DNA of 64,000 nt from Talinum fruticosum (GCA_021018815.1 JAITYX010000026.1:2294001-2358000), one strand, 5' to 3'; shown: positions 46,300 to 58,817, counted from the first letter of the stretch. Translations and numbers: made by a program. The notes: generated by a model not told the origin, from the sequence alone.

Positions 46300-47859
46300 G
46301 AAATCAAGATGGTGGAGTAGGAATGGTCCGAGTTGAGGCGAATGAGCTTGCTGTGCACCTGCGCCGATACGCTTGTGAAGACGTTGTTGATCTTGGCGGT
46401 GGCAGCACTGGGATCTCTGGAATAGGCTCGGCTCCGAGTGACAAATCCAGAGCAAGGTCGTTAAGAGGCTCATCCTCTTAGAACATTAGAGAAGGAGGTG
46501 CTTCCTCTAGGTTGACTCGCCGCTAACTGCCGTCCGAGCCGATAAGTTCCGGCTGAGGACCGGGAGCACCTTGTCCCTCGCCTTCGTCCCGCTTCTCTCC
46601 TTCTTCCTCTTTCTCTTCTTCTTTCTTTTGTTCCTCCTTCTCCTCAAAAGGAACTGCTTCAGCCGCAACCTCCTCTTCTTCTTCGGATGCCTCTCCGGAA
46701 GGAGACTTGGCAGGGCTCGAGGGCTCTTCAAATGTTTCGAGCTGTTCGGGTCCCGAGCCGCTTTGGAGCGCCTTTCTCCGAGGAGCTCAATCAACTCCTG
46801 CTGCTCCTTGACCAAAACCTTCATTTCAAGGAGCACATCCTGCTGCTTTCGAATTTAAGATTGGGCTGTTTTTGGTTGATGGTCATAGACCGAAGGACAG
46901 TTTTGAAGGAGCGGAGAGTGTCCCGGATTTTCGTGGACATGAGAAAGCGATAGTGACGAGAGGAAGGTGGACCCGAGGTGGAAGCACTACCAGGTGGAGG
47001 AGGGAGTGAGAGAGGTGTCCGAGTCTAAGGTGGAGGAGAGGGTTGCCTCGGTTCGAGTTATGGACCCGGATACCCGGTTGGGTTTCCCGGTATCCATAGC
47101 CAAGAAGTTGTTTTCGCCAACTACTATGGTAGCCTCGGACACTTTGTTAAGGTCCGAGGGGAGCAGGAACTTGAATTGTTTAAAAATGAGAGTGAGGAGG
47201 GCTCCGAAAGGGAGAGGAGTGGATTTCTTGGTCTAAGCCGGCACAGAGGCCATCCGCTTGATAATGGCTGGGAAGACGTCTACATTGTAGCCCTGGAGAA
47301 TGTCAAACAAAGCCTTAAGAATCTTTGAATTTGGATTCTCTTTGCTTAAATGATGAGAAAAAATGTTCTCATCAACAAGAAGCAGAGAAGACGAGCCTTA
47401 GTCTTCATCCGAGTCACATAAAAGTTTTTATGTGACTCCGAGATGTCCTTGGCATATTTTTCAAAAATTCATTAGCAACCTCGTTGAAGGGGATAGGGTT
47501 GTCTGTTGAGGAAAAGAGATGAAACTTTGAATAGACGATGGAGGAGAGAGAGGTTAATACTAACTACCGTGTTGCGAACTCTAGGGGTGATGTTCCCTTC
47601 GGAGTCGGAAAGGTTTGAGTAGAACTCATCGACGAGTTCTAGGTAAATAAATTCACTAAAACAGAGGAAATTGTATACCCCTGTGGTTTTGATGTGTTTT
47701 AACCATGAGAATTTTGTGGTTGGTAAGAATTTATCATCCAACGTAAGGCGTTGGGTGAGAAGGATTTTGGAGGGGTTAGAAGGACCCTCGTGGCTTGTTG
47801 TTCTAGGTTTCTTGGTTGCGGAACCAAGAAAATGCTGGAGTGGAACCTCTTTTAGGCAT
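46300..47859 (-). pseudogene. E3 extra ORF (MPKRG protein), frameshifted
   Basis: The start is the ATG at 47857-47859 (MPKRGSTPAFSWF). An open stretch at 47472-47741 holds DDKFLPTTKFSWLKHI, FSEFIYLELVDEFYSNL and VRNTVVSINLSLLHRLF, the clearest copy of the central domain after E4. The C-terminal part (46507-46836) has LLEMKVLVKEQQELIELLGE, a likely coiled coil, then a Lys/Arg-rich and Glu-rich tail. It is the only coding region left in E3 and is no more decayed than the E4 copy. Function unknown. Confidence 0.6.
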
Positions 47860-48297
47860 GGTTATGAGATCTTTGAGAAGAAAGTGAGTTAGCTCGAAGA
47901 AAAGAGAGAGAGAGTACCGAGAGCTTGAGAGGACCGAGATTGCTTGAGAGCTGAGATTGTACGAGTAAGTATGCGAGAGTGAATCTTAGCAGAGAGTAAA
48001 GTAGCAAAATGAAGGAAAATAGATGCTAATTATGGCGAAAGAAATGTCCTTCAGTATTCGTTCCGATCCAACTCTCAAACGGTCGCCTCGCGACCGGTGT
48101 GTCTGTTTTACTCTCCAACGGTTAGAATTCCAGTGTTTGTCCCCCAAAGCCTAGTTCACTAATCGATACGCATAAGAGATAGGGAGAAAGAGAGAGATTT
48201 TAAAAGAAATTTATGAAATTCTCCGCTAATCTAGAGATGATTTCGAAGTTTGATGCCCATTTATCTAAAAACTAAGCCATTTGATCTTCTTCCCGTG
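47860..48297 (-). other. E3 spacer upstream of the extra ORF
   Basis: This matches the E1/E2/E4 spacer. The position of the TATA box (about 48030) reads CATAATTAGC on the minus strand, so the box is not preserved. It is joined directly to a gag stub at about 48298, the breakpoint of the gag-pol deletion. Confidence 0.55.
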
Positions 48298-48376
48298 CAC
48301 GAAATTTGATCCTTTGAACTTTGGTGGTCTCGCTGGAAGATCTTCCTTCATCGAACTCTCCGTTGTTATGAGCCAT
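48298..48376 (-). pseudogene. gag: E3 gag 5' stub
   Basis: The ATG at 48374-48376 opens MAHNNGEFDEGRSS as in E4, followed by PPKFKGSNF-like codons. After about 80 bp it ends at the deletion junction near 48298. Nearly all gag and all pol are absent. Confidence 0.75.
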
Positions 48377-48416
48377 TTGATCTTTAGACCTTTGGATTGT
48401 TACATCCTTTCCGAAA

Positions 48417-48435
48417 GGCTAGGCTCGATACTTAT
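48417..48435 (-). other. E3 primer-binding site, diverged
   Basis: Minus strand AATAAGTATCGAGCCTAGCC next to the LTR end. It is the same site as in E1/E2/E4 with further changes (AAGTATC for TGGTATC). Confidence 0.65.
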
Positions 48436-49804
48436 TGAAGGTTTCCTCTTGGAGAGTCTTAGTCACCCTAAAGGAGGGGTGAATAGGGTGACGAGGAAAT
48501 TTTAACAAACTTGGAAGATTAAAGCTTGAAGAGAATAATCAAGACAATTTGAGTCTAGATTGGACTCGTAAAAGTATGAACTTAGATTTACGTGGAAACC
48601 CTCCCGGTGTAGAAAACCACGGCCAGTGCTAATCCAAACACCAAGTCAAATCCACTGTTTTAAATCCACTGTTTTGAATCCACAAAATATAGCAGATTCA
48701 CTCAACTAGAATTGCTCCCTTAGACAATTCCTTACCGAATTTTCCTAGACTCGAAGTTCCTTTATTTGATTTAGGACTTCCTAACCGAGGTAACCTTTAT
48801 AGCTAGGGACAATTGAGCTGAGTTAACCCTTTCAGCTTAGTCAAGGGACCTTACTTCGAGAATAAGAAAGAGTATATGACTAATTATAAGACTTTACAAC
48901 TCGTGAAAATATGAATTACAAGTCGGGAGTTGTAAGTAGAAGATTGAGTATGAATACAAAGACTTTTTCTTAAGTAATGTGTATTGACAATAATTTCAGC
49001 AATCTTAAAGTCTTGAGAGGTGGCTTCTATTTATGGATGACCAAGCAGATTAGCCGTTGTGACTATCTTCCGAATAGAAGTCCTTTGTGACCGTTGTAAC
49101 GGTTTTTCGAGTCGCTCGTAAAATATTCGTTGAGATGTGAACGTTGTTCAATGGCTCTTGACTCCTTAGGATGTCCCAATTCACTGGTGGTGTTTGAAAA
49201 GTAGGGTGGAAACCATCGTTGAGCTTAGCATTGAAGATTTCCAATTTTGGAAATAGACAACCCCGACACAACGTCCGGGCCTTGTTCGAAGTAGAAAAGC
49301 CTAGTCTGCTGGTGATTGACAGTTTGAAGTTGGTTACTTTTGTAATTCAAAAATAGGATAACCTCGTTTAGATAACCTACAAAAGTAAACAAATTTTGGT
49401 TCTCAATGTATAAAATACTTTGGTACAAGATTAGGCACAAATACTAATTTAATTAAGATAATTAAGTACATAATTATCCGAGACCTAGAAGAGTGGAATT
49501 TTCTGAATCTATTATTCATTATACTCAAATTCCATCCGAGTTAGTCTTAGGAAAGATCAAGTTATAAAGAGAACATCGAGTGTGAGTACTTGATCTTAGA
49601 TAAATAATTCTCGAACAAACATGCTAACTTAGAAAGTTGAATTAACGCAGTAATTCTCTTTAACTTAGAATATGAAGTCGAACTTAGATTAAAAGAGTTA
49701 GAGAGATTGTCCGAACATGCGATAAATCTAAGTGGTGTCCGAGTGACTCGGAAGCATTAGTGTGAATTGATGTCCAAGAATGTGATTTACGAGTCGGTTA
49801 GAAT
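48436..49804 (-). repeat. E3 5' LTR, U3 end truncated
   Basis: The left end is TGAAGGTTTCC at 48436. Homology with the E3 3' LTR runs to AGAATCGAA at about 49804, then switches to the start of another LTR in the opposite direction. About 190 bp of the U3 end is missing. TATA region CTATTTATGG near 49028-49038. Confidence 0.8.
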
Positions 49805-50065
49805 CGAAGACTCGGACTTTATACTTACAAATTTCGAGTTCCATCCAGGAATCAAGTATAAGAACTCTTCTCTCATAGGGTTTTGATTTCAAGTCATTCT
49901 ATGTATCTTATAAAATTTTCTGAGTGATATAACATTTCCTCCGAGTGTTATAGAATCTATTATCTTGCTTTCGCCGACTCGACCGACTCGAAAGCATACT
50001 TCTACATGCCTCGCATCTCTAGAACTTGTTTGAATTCTCTTCAAAATCACATGTGTGCATGTTAG
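49805..50065 (+). repeat. Truncated copia LTR, 5' 260 bp only
   Basis: Starts GAAGACTCGGAC and contains GGGTTTTGATTTCAAGTCATTC and GTTATAGAATCTATTATCTTG, matching the U3 of this LTR family. It stops near 50050-50065, where gypsy-like DNA begins. It points away from E3, so the junction is a head-to-head fusion of two broken LTRs. Confidence 0.65.
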
Positions 50066-51500
50066 ATGACAACATGATTGAGGCATTCTTTGATTTTTGA
50101 GCTATATTAGCCAAATTGCCACCCTTTTACATGTTATTGACCCTTGATAGCCCTTTGAGCCTAATTGCCTAATTCATTTGTTTGAACCCTCCTAACTAGC
50201 CCTTGGCCAAACACATAATCTAATATCTAAGCCAAATATAGGGGAGCTTCTTACACATGTTGTTGGATCATTTGGAGTCTTTGATGTCTTGGTGATAATT
50301 TGGATTCTTTTGTTGAGATTAAGGGGTAATATGTATTTATTGAGCATGAGATGATTTTCCCCTCTTGGTTGTAAAGGTGTAATTTGATGTTAGATGAGCT
50401 TTTTGATTTGTTAGAAGTTCCTAATGCCAAGCATAGAAAAAAAAATCAAGAAAAGTTTTGAAAAAATAAAAATAAAAAAGAAGTAAAAATAAAAAAAATC
50501 AATAAAATGTTTGGCATATTTGGAATATTCAGTTTGATCTTTCTTAGTAAAGCTCATTTTCTAAAGTACTTGTTGGAGTTAGAGGTTAGGTGTAATGAGT
50601 TGTATTGTGTGATTTGTTGGTTAGAGTGTAGGAGGCTCTTCGCTAATTGGCTTTTAGCTCCGACACGGGCTGACCGTTTCGATGTAAAATACTCCTGGGC
50701 ATGCTCACCATCAACACGGGTCGTTTTGGTGGAAACGGGCCACCCGTGTTGGTTGCTTGGAAGGACAAACTTTGAGAAATCGAGGGAACGGCCGTTTTGA
50801 CTGCAAAGATGGACCGTGTTGGTCTTCTTAAGGCTCGGAACACTCACTCATCTCGGGAATACTCGGTATTGGTGATCAAATCTACAAAAACATCTCAAAA
50901 CACCAAAACACAAGCGTAAAGCGAAAATGGAGCATAAACACACTCTTGTTCCCGATTTTTCCCAAAGAAAAGTATCAAAAAGCCCAAGAATCTAATGCAT
51001 TTTACGTACTTATCAAATTCCCCATGCTTAAACCTTGCTTGCCCTCAAGTAAGGCCAAAAAGCAAAAGATGAAATCCAAGCAAAAGAATCACAACCTCCT
51101 CGAGGCTAGGCAACCATAAGTTTCATAAGGAAAACCATTCAACAACAGCTCATAAGCACACCAAATCTTTTGACAATCGGATGAAAAGAAAAATTTTCGA
51201 AAACCACGCTGAAAACCATAAAGACAAACTAGATCAATCACCTAAACAATTTATGTTGGCATATGTAGAACAGTGGAGCTAGAAAGGTCGGTAGAGCCTC
51301 ACTTTGGAATTGTGAAAACACTCCGCTCATGTGTTTAGGTTCATACATGGTTCACTCAATCTCTCTCACAATCATGCAAACTACCATATGCTTGGTAGAA
51401 TTCTCTATTCGCCACCACTAAAGTGTAACATGCAACATGACAATTAAGAGGACTTCATATGGGTATAACGGGGCTTAGATATTGGGTAAGAAAGGGATAT
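50066..51500. other. Gypsy-like non-coding region with hairpins
   Basis: No long ORF. Contains an A-rich run (50428-50508), a hairpin 50712-50751 with arms CAACACGGGT/ACCCGTGTTG of the kind found in the Athila array on the right, and the phrase CCCCATGCTTAAACC near 51022, similar to CCCCCATGCTTGG at 58688 in the Athila 3' region. Probably the non-coding part of an Athila/Tat-type element; orientation uncertain. Confidence 0.4.
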
Positions 51501-52560
51501 TACACATCGTCCCCATCCAGTTTTGAAGTGCCGGCAGCCAACACGGGCAGCCCGTGTCGGAGGACACGGCCGGTGTTGGAGATAAAATATGCCGAGACGC
51601 TTCGGTTTTGACGGTTTCGGCTCTTGATTGCTTCTTAATGGCTTATTTAAGCTGATTTTCGGCCATTCCTGCAGCCATCCAGTCTAGAATCCTCCATAGT
51701 TCACCCTTCATTTTCCTTTCCTCCATTCCTTCACATCAAACCAAAAAAGCTTTGAAGATTGAAGAAGAAGATTAAAGCAGTTTCGGAGTTCCATCCGAAG
51801 TCGAGAGATTCAAGTGGAGCACTTCAAGCCTATCATCTACTTGTTCATTTCTTGCTGTTTGAGGTTTGATTCCATGTATTGGATTTTAGTTAAACTTTCA
51901 ATAAACATGTGTGAGTAGTTTAGTTTTTCTAGGGATTTGTAATACGAAACAATGTAGTTTGATTAGTTTTCTATGATTTGTGCTTGAATTTTGATTTTGA
52001 TTCAATAGAAGGTTGTGTTTATCATGATCATGAGTGTTTTAAAGGCCTAGGATGCTTGTGATTAGAGATTAATCTATCATGTTCTGAAAAGTGAAATAGA
52101 ATAATCGACAACCAACCTTTCTACCTAATTTATGAAATTTGAGAAAAGAATAGTAAATTAGGGGATCACTTTGATAATTTGAAATCCTTAACTTTGATTA
52201 ACTTAAAATGCATACGAAAGTTGTTTGATAGGTTAATTGAAGCAATTCTATTAAGCATCGAAAGAGTGGTAGAATTTTGTGATTATCGATCCTTGATTTA
52301 TTTGAATGAATGATTGTGCAAATTATGTTTTAATAATCAAACTCATTGTTAGGAAAGAAAATCCCTAGATATTTTTACCCATTGATTTTAAGTCTAGATT
52401 AATTTTTTTAATTTTAATAGTTAGAACTAGTTTAGAAAGAACAAACTCCAAAAATATGATTTTCTTAGCAATTGAGTAGAGGGCTAGTTTAGTGCGTTGC
52501 TAGATCAAGTCCTTGTGCGGTCGACCTTGATTAGCTACAATTTAAACACCGTGCGCTTGC
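51501..52560 (+). repeat. Possible Ty3/gypsy LTR or leader fragment
   Basis: A perfect 17-bp palindrome (ACACGGGC-A-GCCCGTGT) lies at 51541-51557. TATTTAAG near 51645 could be a TATA box. The text to about 52560, ending ACCGTGCGCTTGCGG, has the look of the R-U5 of Athila/Tat LTRs (long A/T-rich text, GTGCGGTCGACC near the end). I could not find its partner or termini, so this is tentative. Confidence 0.3.
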
Positions 52561-53612
52561 GGCCTGTCAAGAAGTGCGCAATTGAGCGAGAGCTAAGGGA
52601 GTAGAGACGAGAGGACAGCGAGAGAAGGAGAAGAGGAGGACCCGAGCAAAGCGGAGAAAGCAAAAGACTGGGTAGAAAGGGCCATAGATTGGGAAAAGGG
52701 ACAAAGCGAGATGGAGCGAGAACTAGGCTAGAGAGACAGAAACCAAGAGGAGGAAGGCAATGGACCCGAATTGACTTCATTTTCATCAATTCCCGAAACC
52801 CTAAAATTTGAGGTAGGTCATTCAACTCCGAATTAATGCAATTAGTAGATTGATTTATTATGTGAATTGTTTAGTATGTGAATTGATTCCCCATAGGATT
52901 GAATTTTAGTTGAAGTCGTAAAGTAATTGACTATGCGAAATTATGGATTAAGCTAACCTTTGGAGTGACTAAGAATTAAGAAACGAAGTAGTGCGTTGAT
53001 TGGGTAGTTAAACGAAATTGTGGGAATTGAATCAAACTTAATGGTTTGCAATGAGATAGTGACTCCTTGGGTTATGATTGTCACTAATTGTGATTATTTT
53101 GGCTCTTGTAACTAAATTTGTGAATTGAAAGGTTAGGGAGATATAATATGTGAGTTTGGACATAATATGACAATTTGTGACGAGTTGCGACTGTTTGGGC
53201 TAAATTATAATTGCTCGTGATAATGTATGGTTTTATGGCTTATGGTTATTGTGGCTGAGGAGAATTAAACTCCATGTGGTTCCGAGTTTTTGCGCTTGCA
53301 ATTGAATCGATTTTAATGAGAAACCGATGTTTGGAGTATAAGAAGGGAGCATAAATTTGGAGTATAGAGCTTCAAAATGAATTTTAGAACCCCAATTTAT
53401 TGTGGTCGTAATTGTGTGGTGTTTAATGTGTGATTTAAAGTCATGTTGATAGTACTTGTTGTAGTTTGGAAATGTACTTGAATTACTTAACCGAACAAAA
53501 ACTATGAATAAAACTTGGGCTTGAGGTGCACCTGCTTGAAATGAACTAGATGTTGTGAAGTTTAACCATCTATGTCAAATTATGAGGATTTTACGTGAGT
53601 GAGAAATTACCA
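52561..53612. other. Unassigned repetitive-looking DNA
   Basis: A purine-rich stretch (52575-52770) is followed by A/T-rich DNA with repeated TTGTGA/AATTGTG words. I see no gene, no LTR termini and no match to other parts of the window. Confidence 0.3.
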
Positions 53613-55608
53613 TGTAAAGGTTTGCTCTTCGAGAGTCTTAGTCACCACGGGGGGTGAATAGGGTGATGAGGAAATTTTAACGAATTTGGAAGATTAAAGC
53701 TTGAAGAGAATAATCAAGACAGTTTGAGTCTAGATTAGACTCGGAAAAGTATGAACTCGGATTTATGTTGAAACCCTCCGAGGAAGAAAACCACGTGAAG
53801 GTTTGCTCGGGAGAGTTTGAGTCACCCTAGAGGGGGTGAATAGGGTGATGAAAGTTTTTCGTTGACAATCAAACTCTTTTGCCAAAGAAGACACGAAGTA
53901 GATTCTCGAGTCAAACGTGGAGTCGAAAAGTATGGACTCGGAATAGCTATAAAGAATAATGAAGCGAGATAAATCGAAGCTTAAGGACTGTCCGAGTCTA
54001 GAATGTACTCGGAAAGTAAAGACACGAAATTACGTGGAAACCCTCCTGGGGCAGAAAACCATGAACCGTGCTAATCCAAGCACAAAGTCAAATCCACTAT
54101 TTTGAGTCCACAAAATACCGTAGACTGATCGAACTCGAGTTGCTCCCTTAGACAACTCTATACAAGTTTTCCTAGACTTAAAAATTCCCTTATCCGATCT
54201 AGTACTTCCTAGCTGAGATAGCCCTTACAGCTAGGGACAACTAAGCTGAGTTAACCTTTACAGCTTAGTCAAGGGACCTTACTCGGAAAGTAAGAAAGTG
54301 TTTGTAACTAAGTACAAGACCTTACAACTCGGAAAGTAATGAATTATAGAGTGGGAGTTGTAAGTAGAAGATTGAGAGTAAATACAATGACTTTGCTCAA
54401 GTACGTGTATTAACAATAGGTTCGGCAATCTTCAAGTCTTGAAAGTTGGCTTCTATTTATAGATGACCAGGCGAGTAGCCGTTATCTCCATCTGCTGACC
54501 GAAAGTCCTTTGTGACCGTTGATAAAGGCTTTCCGAGTCACTCGGAAAATATCCGTTGTGATATGAACGTTGGACAACGGTTTAACTCTCTTGGAAGTCC
54601 CAAAACCACTCGGGGGTGTCTTGGAAGATAAGGTGGAAACCACCGTTAAGCTTAGCGTTTAAGTTTTCCAAATTTGGAAACAGACAGCCACGACACAATC
54701 TTACGGGACTCGGAACAGAGAAGAGGAAAAGCCATGTCTGCTTGGTGATTTGACGTTTTAAAGCCGGTTACTTTTGTATTTCGAAAAGTGAATCCTCGTT
54801 TGAATAACCTACAAAAGTAAATCAATTTTAGTTCTCAAAGTATAAAATACTTTGGTCCAAGATTAGACACAGATAATAAAATAATTATGATGATTAAGCA
54901 ATCGATTATCCGAGTCGGAAAGTGAGTGGAATTTTCTAAGTCTAATATTCATGAAACTCAAAAATTCCATCCGACTTAGTCTAAGCGAAGAATCAAGTTA
55001 CATAAAGAATATCCGAGTGAAATAACTTGATATAGACTAAGCTCAATGCGGACTAGAGGCACCGACTCCAACAAAATGGAACTCACATCATGAAGTCGGA
55101 TCCGAGTGCGATAAACCAAAATACTAGTCTATTCAGCGTGCGATATATTTCTAAGAATGAGGGACTCGGAACCGAGTGAGACATGCAAATTTGTTTTCTA
55201 AGTCACTTAAAGACAAGCAAGAAATACATGAAGTAAATGCTTGTATCACTTAGAGAAGATACCATATCACTCGGAAAAGTTTCTTCTAAAGTACAGAGAA
55301 TGCCTTGGAATCAAAACTCTATACGAGAGAGATTCTTATACCTGATTCCTCTGTTAGAACTCGAAATGTGTTGGGTAGTGTCCGAGTCTTCACCACGGCC
55401 GGTGCTAATCCAAGTACCAAGTCAAATCCACTTTTTGAATCCACAAAATACAGCAGATCGACTCAACCAGAATATCTCCCTTAGACAATTCCTTACTGAA
55501 TTTTCATAGACTCGAAGTTCCTTTATCCGATCTAGTACTTCCTAACCGAGGTAACATTTACAGCTACGGACAACCGAGCTGAGTTAACCCTTACAGCTCA
55601 GTCAAGGA
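53613..55608 (-). repeat. Partial copia LTR, split by a solo LTR
   Basis: The left piece (53613-53795) starts AAGGTTTGCTC and contains the gag-side end of an E3-like LTR. The right piece (55393-55608) continues it after the CCACG duplication and stops at GTCAAGGA. The U3 half is missing. The leader stems are partly kept (ACAACCGAGC.../GCTCAG). Confidence 0.75.
53796..55392 (-). mobile_element. Solo copia LTR with perfect target duplication
   Basis: The LTR is 1597 bp, ends TGAAGG...GAGTCTTCA, with duplication CCACG at 53791-53795 and 55393-55397. Same subfamily as E4 LTRs. TATA near 54455-54463; leader stems CCTAGCTG/CAGCTAGG and CTAAGCTG/CAGCTTAG intact near 54211-54272. Product of LTR-LTR recombination. 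Confidence 0.9.
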
Positions 55609-56674
55609 CTCAAATTTAAAACTTCATGTTAATAATGTCCTAATCGATAAATTGATCTAGTTGCTTAATAATGTCCTAATCTGATACATGATGTTTGAGG
55701 TCAACTTTAAGGTTCGTGAAGAAGCCGAAGAAAGCATCTCTAAAAGATTTCTAACATTTAAATAATCGATGAAGAATGCCACATGTAACTAGAAATGGTG
55801 GAGAGCGTGATTTCAATATCAATTAATCCACTCCTCTTGGTGAGATAGTTAACTTAAAGGAACTCAAGATGGTGGAAAGCACAACCTTTAATGTGAATCG
55901 GTTAGTTCCTTCGATCTCATACTTGGCTTATCTTAGACCATTCTCACAAGCCTCTTAAAATTTAAAACTCATATAGGTATGTGTACAACTAATGAATCAT
56001 ATGTTGGTCTACTCGAAAATTTAGGTGGGAATAGAGAAAATTCCTAAATCGGTTGTTCCTCCGGAAGAACCTCGGTTAGAAACCTTCCTTGGAAGTCTCT
56101 GGTTGGGTATCCCGACATGTAAGGACCTTGCTTAGAACCCTTCCCTGTCCTATCTAGGAAGTCTCCGGTTTGGCATCGTGATATACAAGGACCCCAGTTA
56201 GAACCCTTCCACAAGTACTAAACAATCATAAACCTAAATTTCGTTCAAAATTAAAGTGATCACAATCACTTCTCAAACATGGTTTTAAACTGTAATCACA
56301 AATCAATTTAATACCATATAAGGCATAGCACAATGTGCCACCCTTCCCAAGTTTCTCATATTAGTTTAACACAAAGCATAGATAACTAGCTACCTTTCCA
56401 ACTCAATTCCACTTCAACTTTGGTTAAAAGCTCATTTGTTCTCAAAGTAATACAAGAGTGTTTACAACTTTGGTTAAAACTATTACTAAATCATAGTTCA
56501 CATTAGCACACCTTTTTACGTATTTGTAGCAAAAGAATTTGATTAGCGACTATATTGCACTAAGTACTAGCATAACTCGATTCTTTAGCTTCCCGTTCCT
56601 TTATATTTCATATTATAGTCCTTTTAGTTATAATTCACCTTTGACTCGAGCATTTACACCTATTTATGCATGGT
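55609..56674. other. Unassigned DNA with a short tandem repeat
   Basis: Between 56072 and 56212 a unit of about 60-67 bp occurs a little over twice (shared words TTAGAACCCTTCC, GGAAGTCTC, GGTTGGG/GGTTTGG, ACAAGGACC). The rest is A/T-rich without ORFs. It could be part of a gypsy LTR, but no ends are visible. Confidence 0.35.
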
Positions 56675-56808
56675 GAAGACTCGGACTACGAACTCCTATC
56701 ACTCTGAGTACTATCAAGGATTCAGGTACAAACCTCATCCCTCCTAGGTTTTGATTACAAGTCATTATGAGTGTTATAGAAAATATTGCATACATTTTCA
56801 TTCGATTC
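56675..56808 (+). repeat. Copia LTR stub, first 134 bp
   Basis: Starts TGAAGACTCGGACTACG and matches the complement of the E3 LTR right end (36360-36494), including TACAAACCTCATCCCTCCTA. It is cut by the LTR that starts at 56809. Confidence 0.75.
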
Positions 56809-58185
56809 CGAAGGTTTGCTCTTGGAGAGTATAAATCACCCTAGAGGGGGTGAATAGGGTGATGAGGAAACTTGCTTGAAAATTAAAGCAAATGAGGATC
56901 TGATGTGAGTGAGTGGCAAGGATACACTCGTAAAAGCATAAACTCGGAATTTAGTAAGCAGTGAAGAAACACATTAAATAGAATTCTGAAACTGTTTGAG
57001 TCTAGAATGTACTCGAAAAGTAATAACTCAAAAAGTACATGGAAACCCTCCCGGGGTAGAAAACTACGGACCGTGCTAATCTAAGCACGAAGTCGAATCC
57101 ACTATTTTGAGTCCACAAAATACAGTAGACTCGACTTAACCCGAGTTACTCCCTTAGACAACTCCTTACAAGGTTTTATTAGACTCGAAATTACCTTATC
57201 TCGATCTAGTACTTCCTAACCGAGATCACCCTTACAGTTAGGGACAACCGAGCCGAGTTAACCCTTATAGCTCGGTCAAGGGACCTTACTTAGAGAGTAA
57301 AAAGAAAGTGTTTGTAATCGAGTACAAGACCTTACAACTCGGAAAGTTATGAAATACGGAATTGGAGTTGTAAGTAGAAGATTGAGAATGAATACAATGA
57401 TTTTTGATCAAGTATCCGTATTAAAAATAGATTCGGCCATCTTTAAGTCTTGAAAGTTGGCTTCTATATATAGATGACCAAGCAGCTTAGCCGTTGTGTC
57501 CATCTTCCGACTGGAGGTCCTTTGTGACCGTTGTAAAGGATTTTCTGAGTCACTCGGAAAATATCCGTTGAGATATGAACGTTGAGCAACGACTCTTGAC
57601 TCCTTTGGAAGTCCCAAAACCACTGGTAGTGTCTTGAAAAATAAGATGGAAAACACCGTTGAGCTTGGTGTTGCAAATTTCCAGTTTTGGAAATAGACAA
57701 TCCCGACACGGTGTCCGGGGCTACGTCGGAGGTGGAAAAAGCCTTGTCTCATCGGTGATTTGACGTTTTGAAGCCTAGGTTACTTTTGTGATTCAAATTT
57801 AGGATAGCCTCGTTTGAATAACCTACAAAAGTAAATCAATTTGGTTCTCAAAGTATAAAATACTTTGGTCCAAGATTAGGCACAGATAATAATATAATTA
57901 AAATAATTAAGTGACTAATTATCCGAGTCGAAAAGAAATGGAATTTTCCGAGTCTAATATCCATAAAACTCAAATTCAATCTCAGTCGGTCTAGAGGACA
58001 ATCAAGTCCGATAAAGAATATCGGAGTAAACGAGACTTGATCTAGACTAAACACAATTCAAACTAAATATGCTGACTTGGAACAATGTAATTCCCGAACC
58101 ATGAAGTTAGACCCGAGTTTAAGCGCAGAAAAGATCGTGTTTGAATATGCGATATATTTGAGTGTTGGGTGACTCAGAATTGAGT
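56809..58185 (-). repeat. Truncated copia LTR inserted in the stub
   Basis: The left end is CGAAGG (T to C change), with the usual AAACCCTC-type block and a TATA region near 57463-57472. The leader stems have paired changes relative to E1: CCTAAC/GTTAGG and CCGAGC/GCTCGG (57217-57275). Homology ends near 58185, about 200 bp short of the U3 terminus. Confidence 0.75.
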
Positions 58186-58817
58186 GTGAAGAATGGAGGA
58201 GAATCACACATGAAGAAAAACATGAGACTAATTGTAATGTTTAGTCTTTTTAAGGCTCAAAAGTCTCACATGGTCTCTACCACAATCTCAACTAGCTCAA
58301 AGAATTTCACATGCCAACACTATTGTCAAAGAATCAAAGGCAATCAACTTTCATCTATCAAATATGGCCAAAATCTTGAAGTTTAAAAACTGGTTTTCAA
58401 GTATTACGCACTTAGAGCAATTCATTGAAATCATTCTCCTTGGAAAACATATTTTGCCTAAAAGGAATCATCAATAAAGGTTCATCTTTTTTTTTTTCTT
58501 TGTTTTTTTTAATGCAAATCTATATGATGCTACCTAAATGCTCTAAATGCAATCCTAAATGTTTTTTTAATATTTTTTTATTTATCAAATGTAAAATTTC
58601 ACACTAAATGTCAAATAAAACATGCTCTAACCTAAATGAAATGCAACTATACATTATTCATCAATGACAACCTAAGTAGGAACTATCCCCCATGCTTGGA
58701 CACAGCATTGTCCATAATGCAAGCACAATTAGGAAAAAGGAGATGGGGAAGAACAAAACATCACTCAAATGGAGGGGGAGGGGAGGAGGATTAGGATTAC
58801 CCTGGGAAATATGCCAA
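58186..58817 (-). other. Athila 3' non-coding region
   Basis: A/T-rich DNA with a T-run (58489-58512) and the phrase TATCCCCCATGCTTGGACAC (58684-58703), familiar from Athila-type elements between the last ORF and the 3' LTR. No gene. Confidence 0.45.

Larger units (their letters stand above)
24258..49804 (-). mobile_element. E3: gag-pol-deleted copia element carrying E1 and E2
   Basis: Once E1 and E2 are removed, this is a minus-strand element of about 5.5 kb: 3' LTR (24258-24909 plus 35660-36494), polypurine tract (36495-36510), non-coding region, extra ORF (47859 to about 46300), a spacer, about 80 bp of gag start, primer-binding site (about 48417-48435) and 5' LTR (48436-49804, truncated at its U3 end). 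All of pol and nearly all of gag are missing. It keeps everything needed in cis plus the extra ORF, so it could have moved only with enzymes from relatives, unless the deletion came after insertion. Confidence 0.8.

Noticed and set aside
50428..50508. A-rich run that could be a poly(A) tail of a LINE or SINE.
   Set aside because: No LINE coding sequence, SINE promoter boxes or target duplication around it.
52535..52825. A 96-codon minus-strand open frame rich in Leu, Pro and Ser.
   Set aside because: It is the complement of a purine-rich low-complexity tract with no recognisable motif; no support as a gene.
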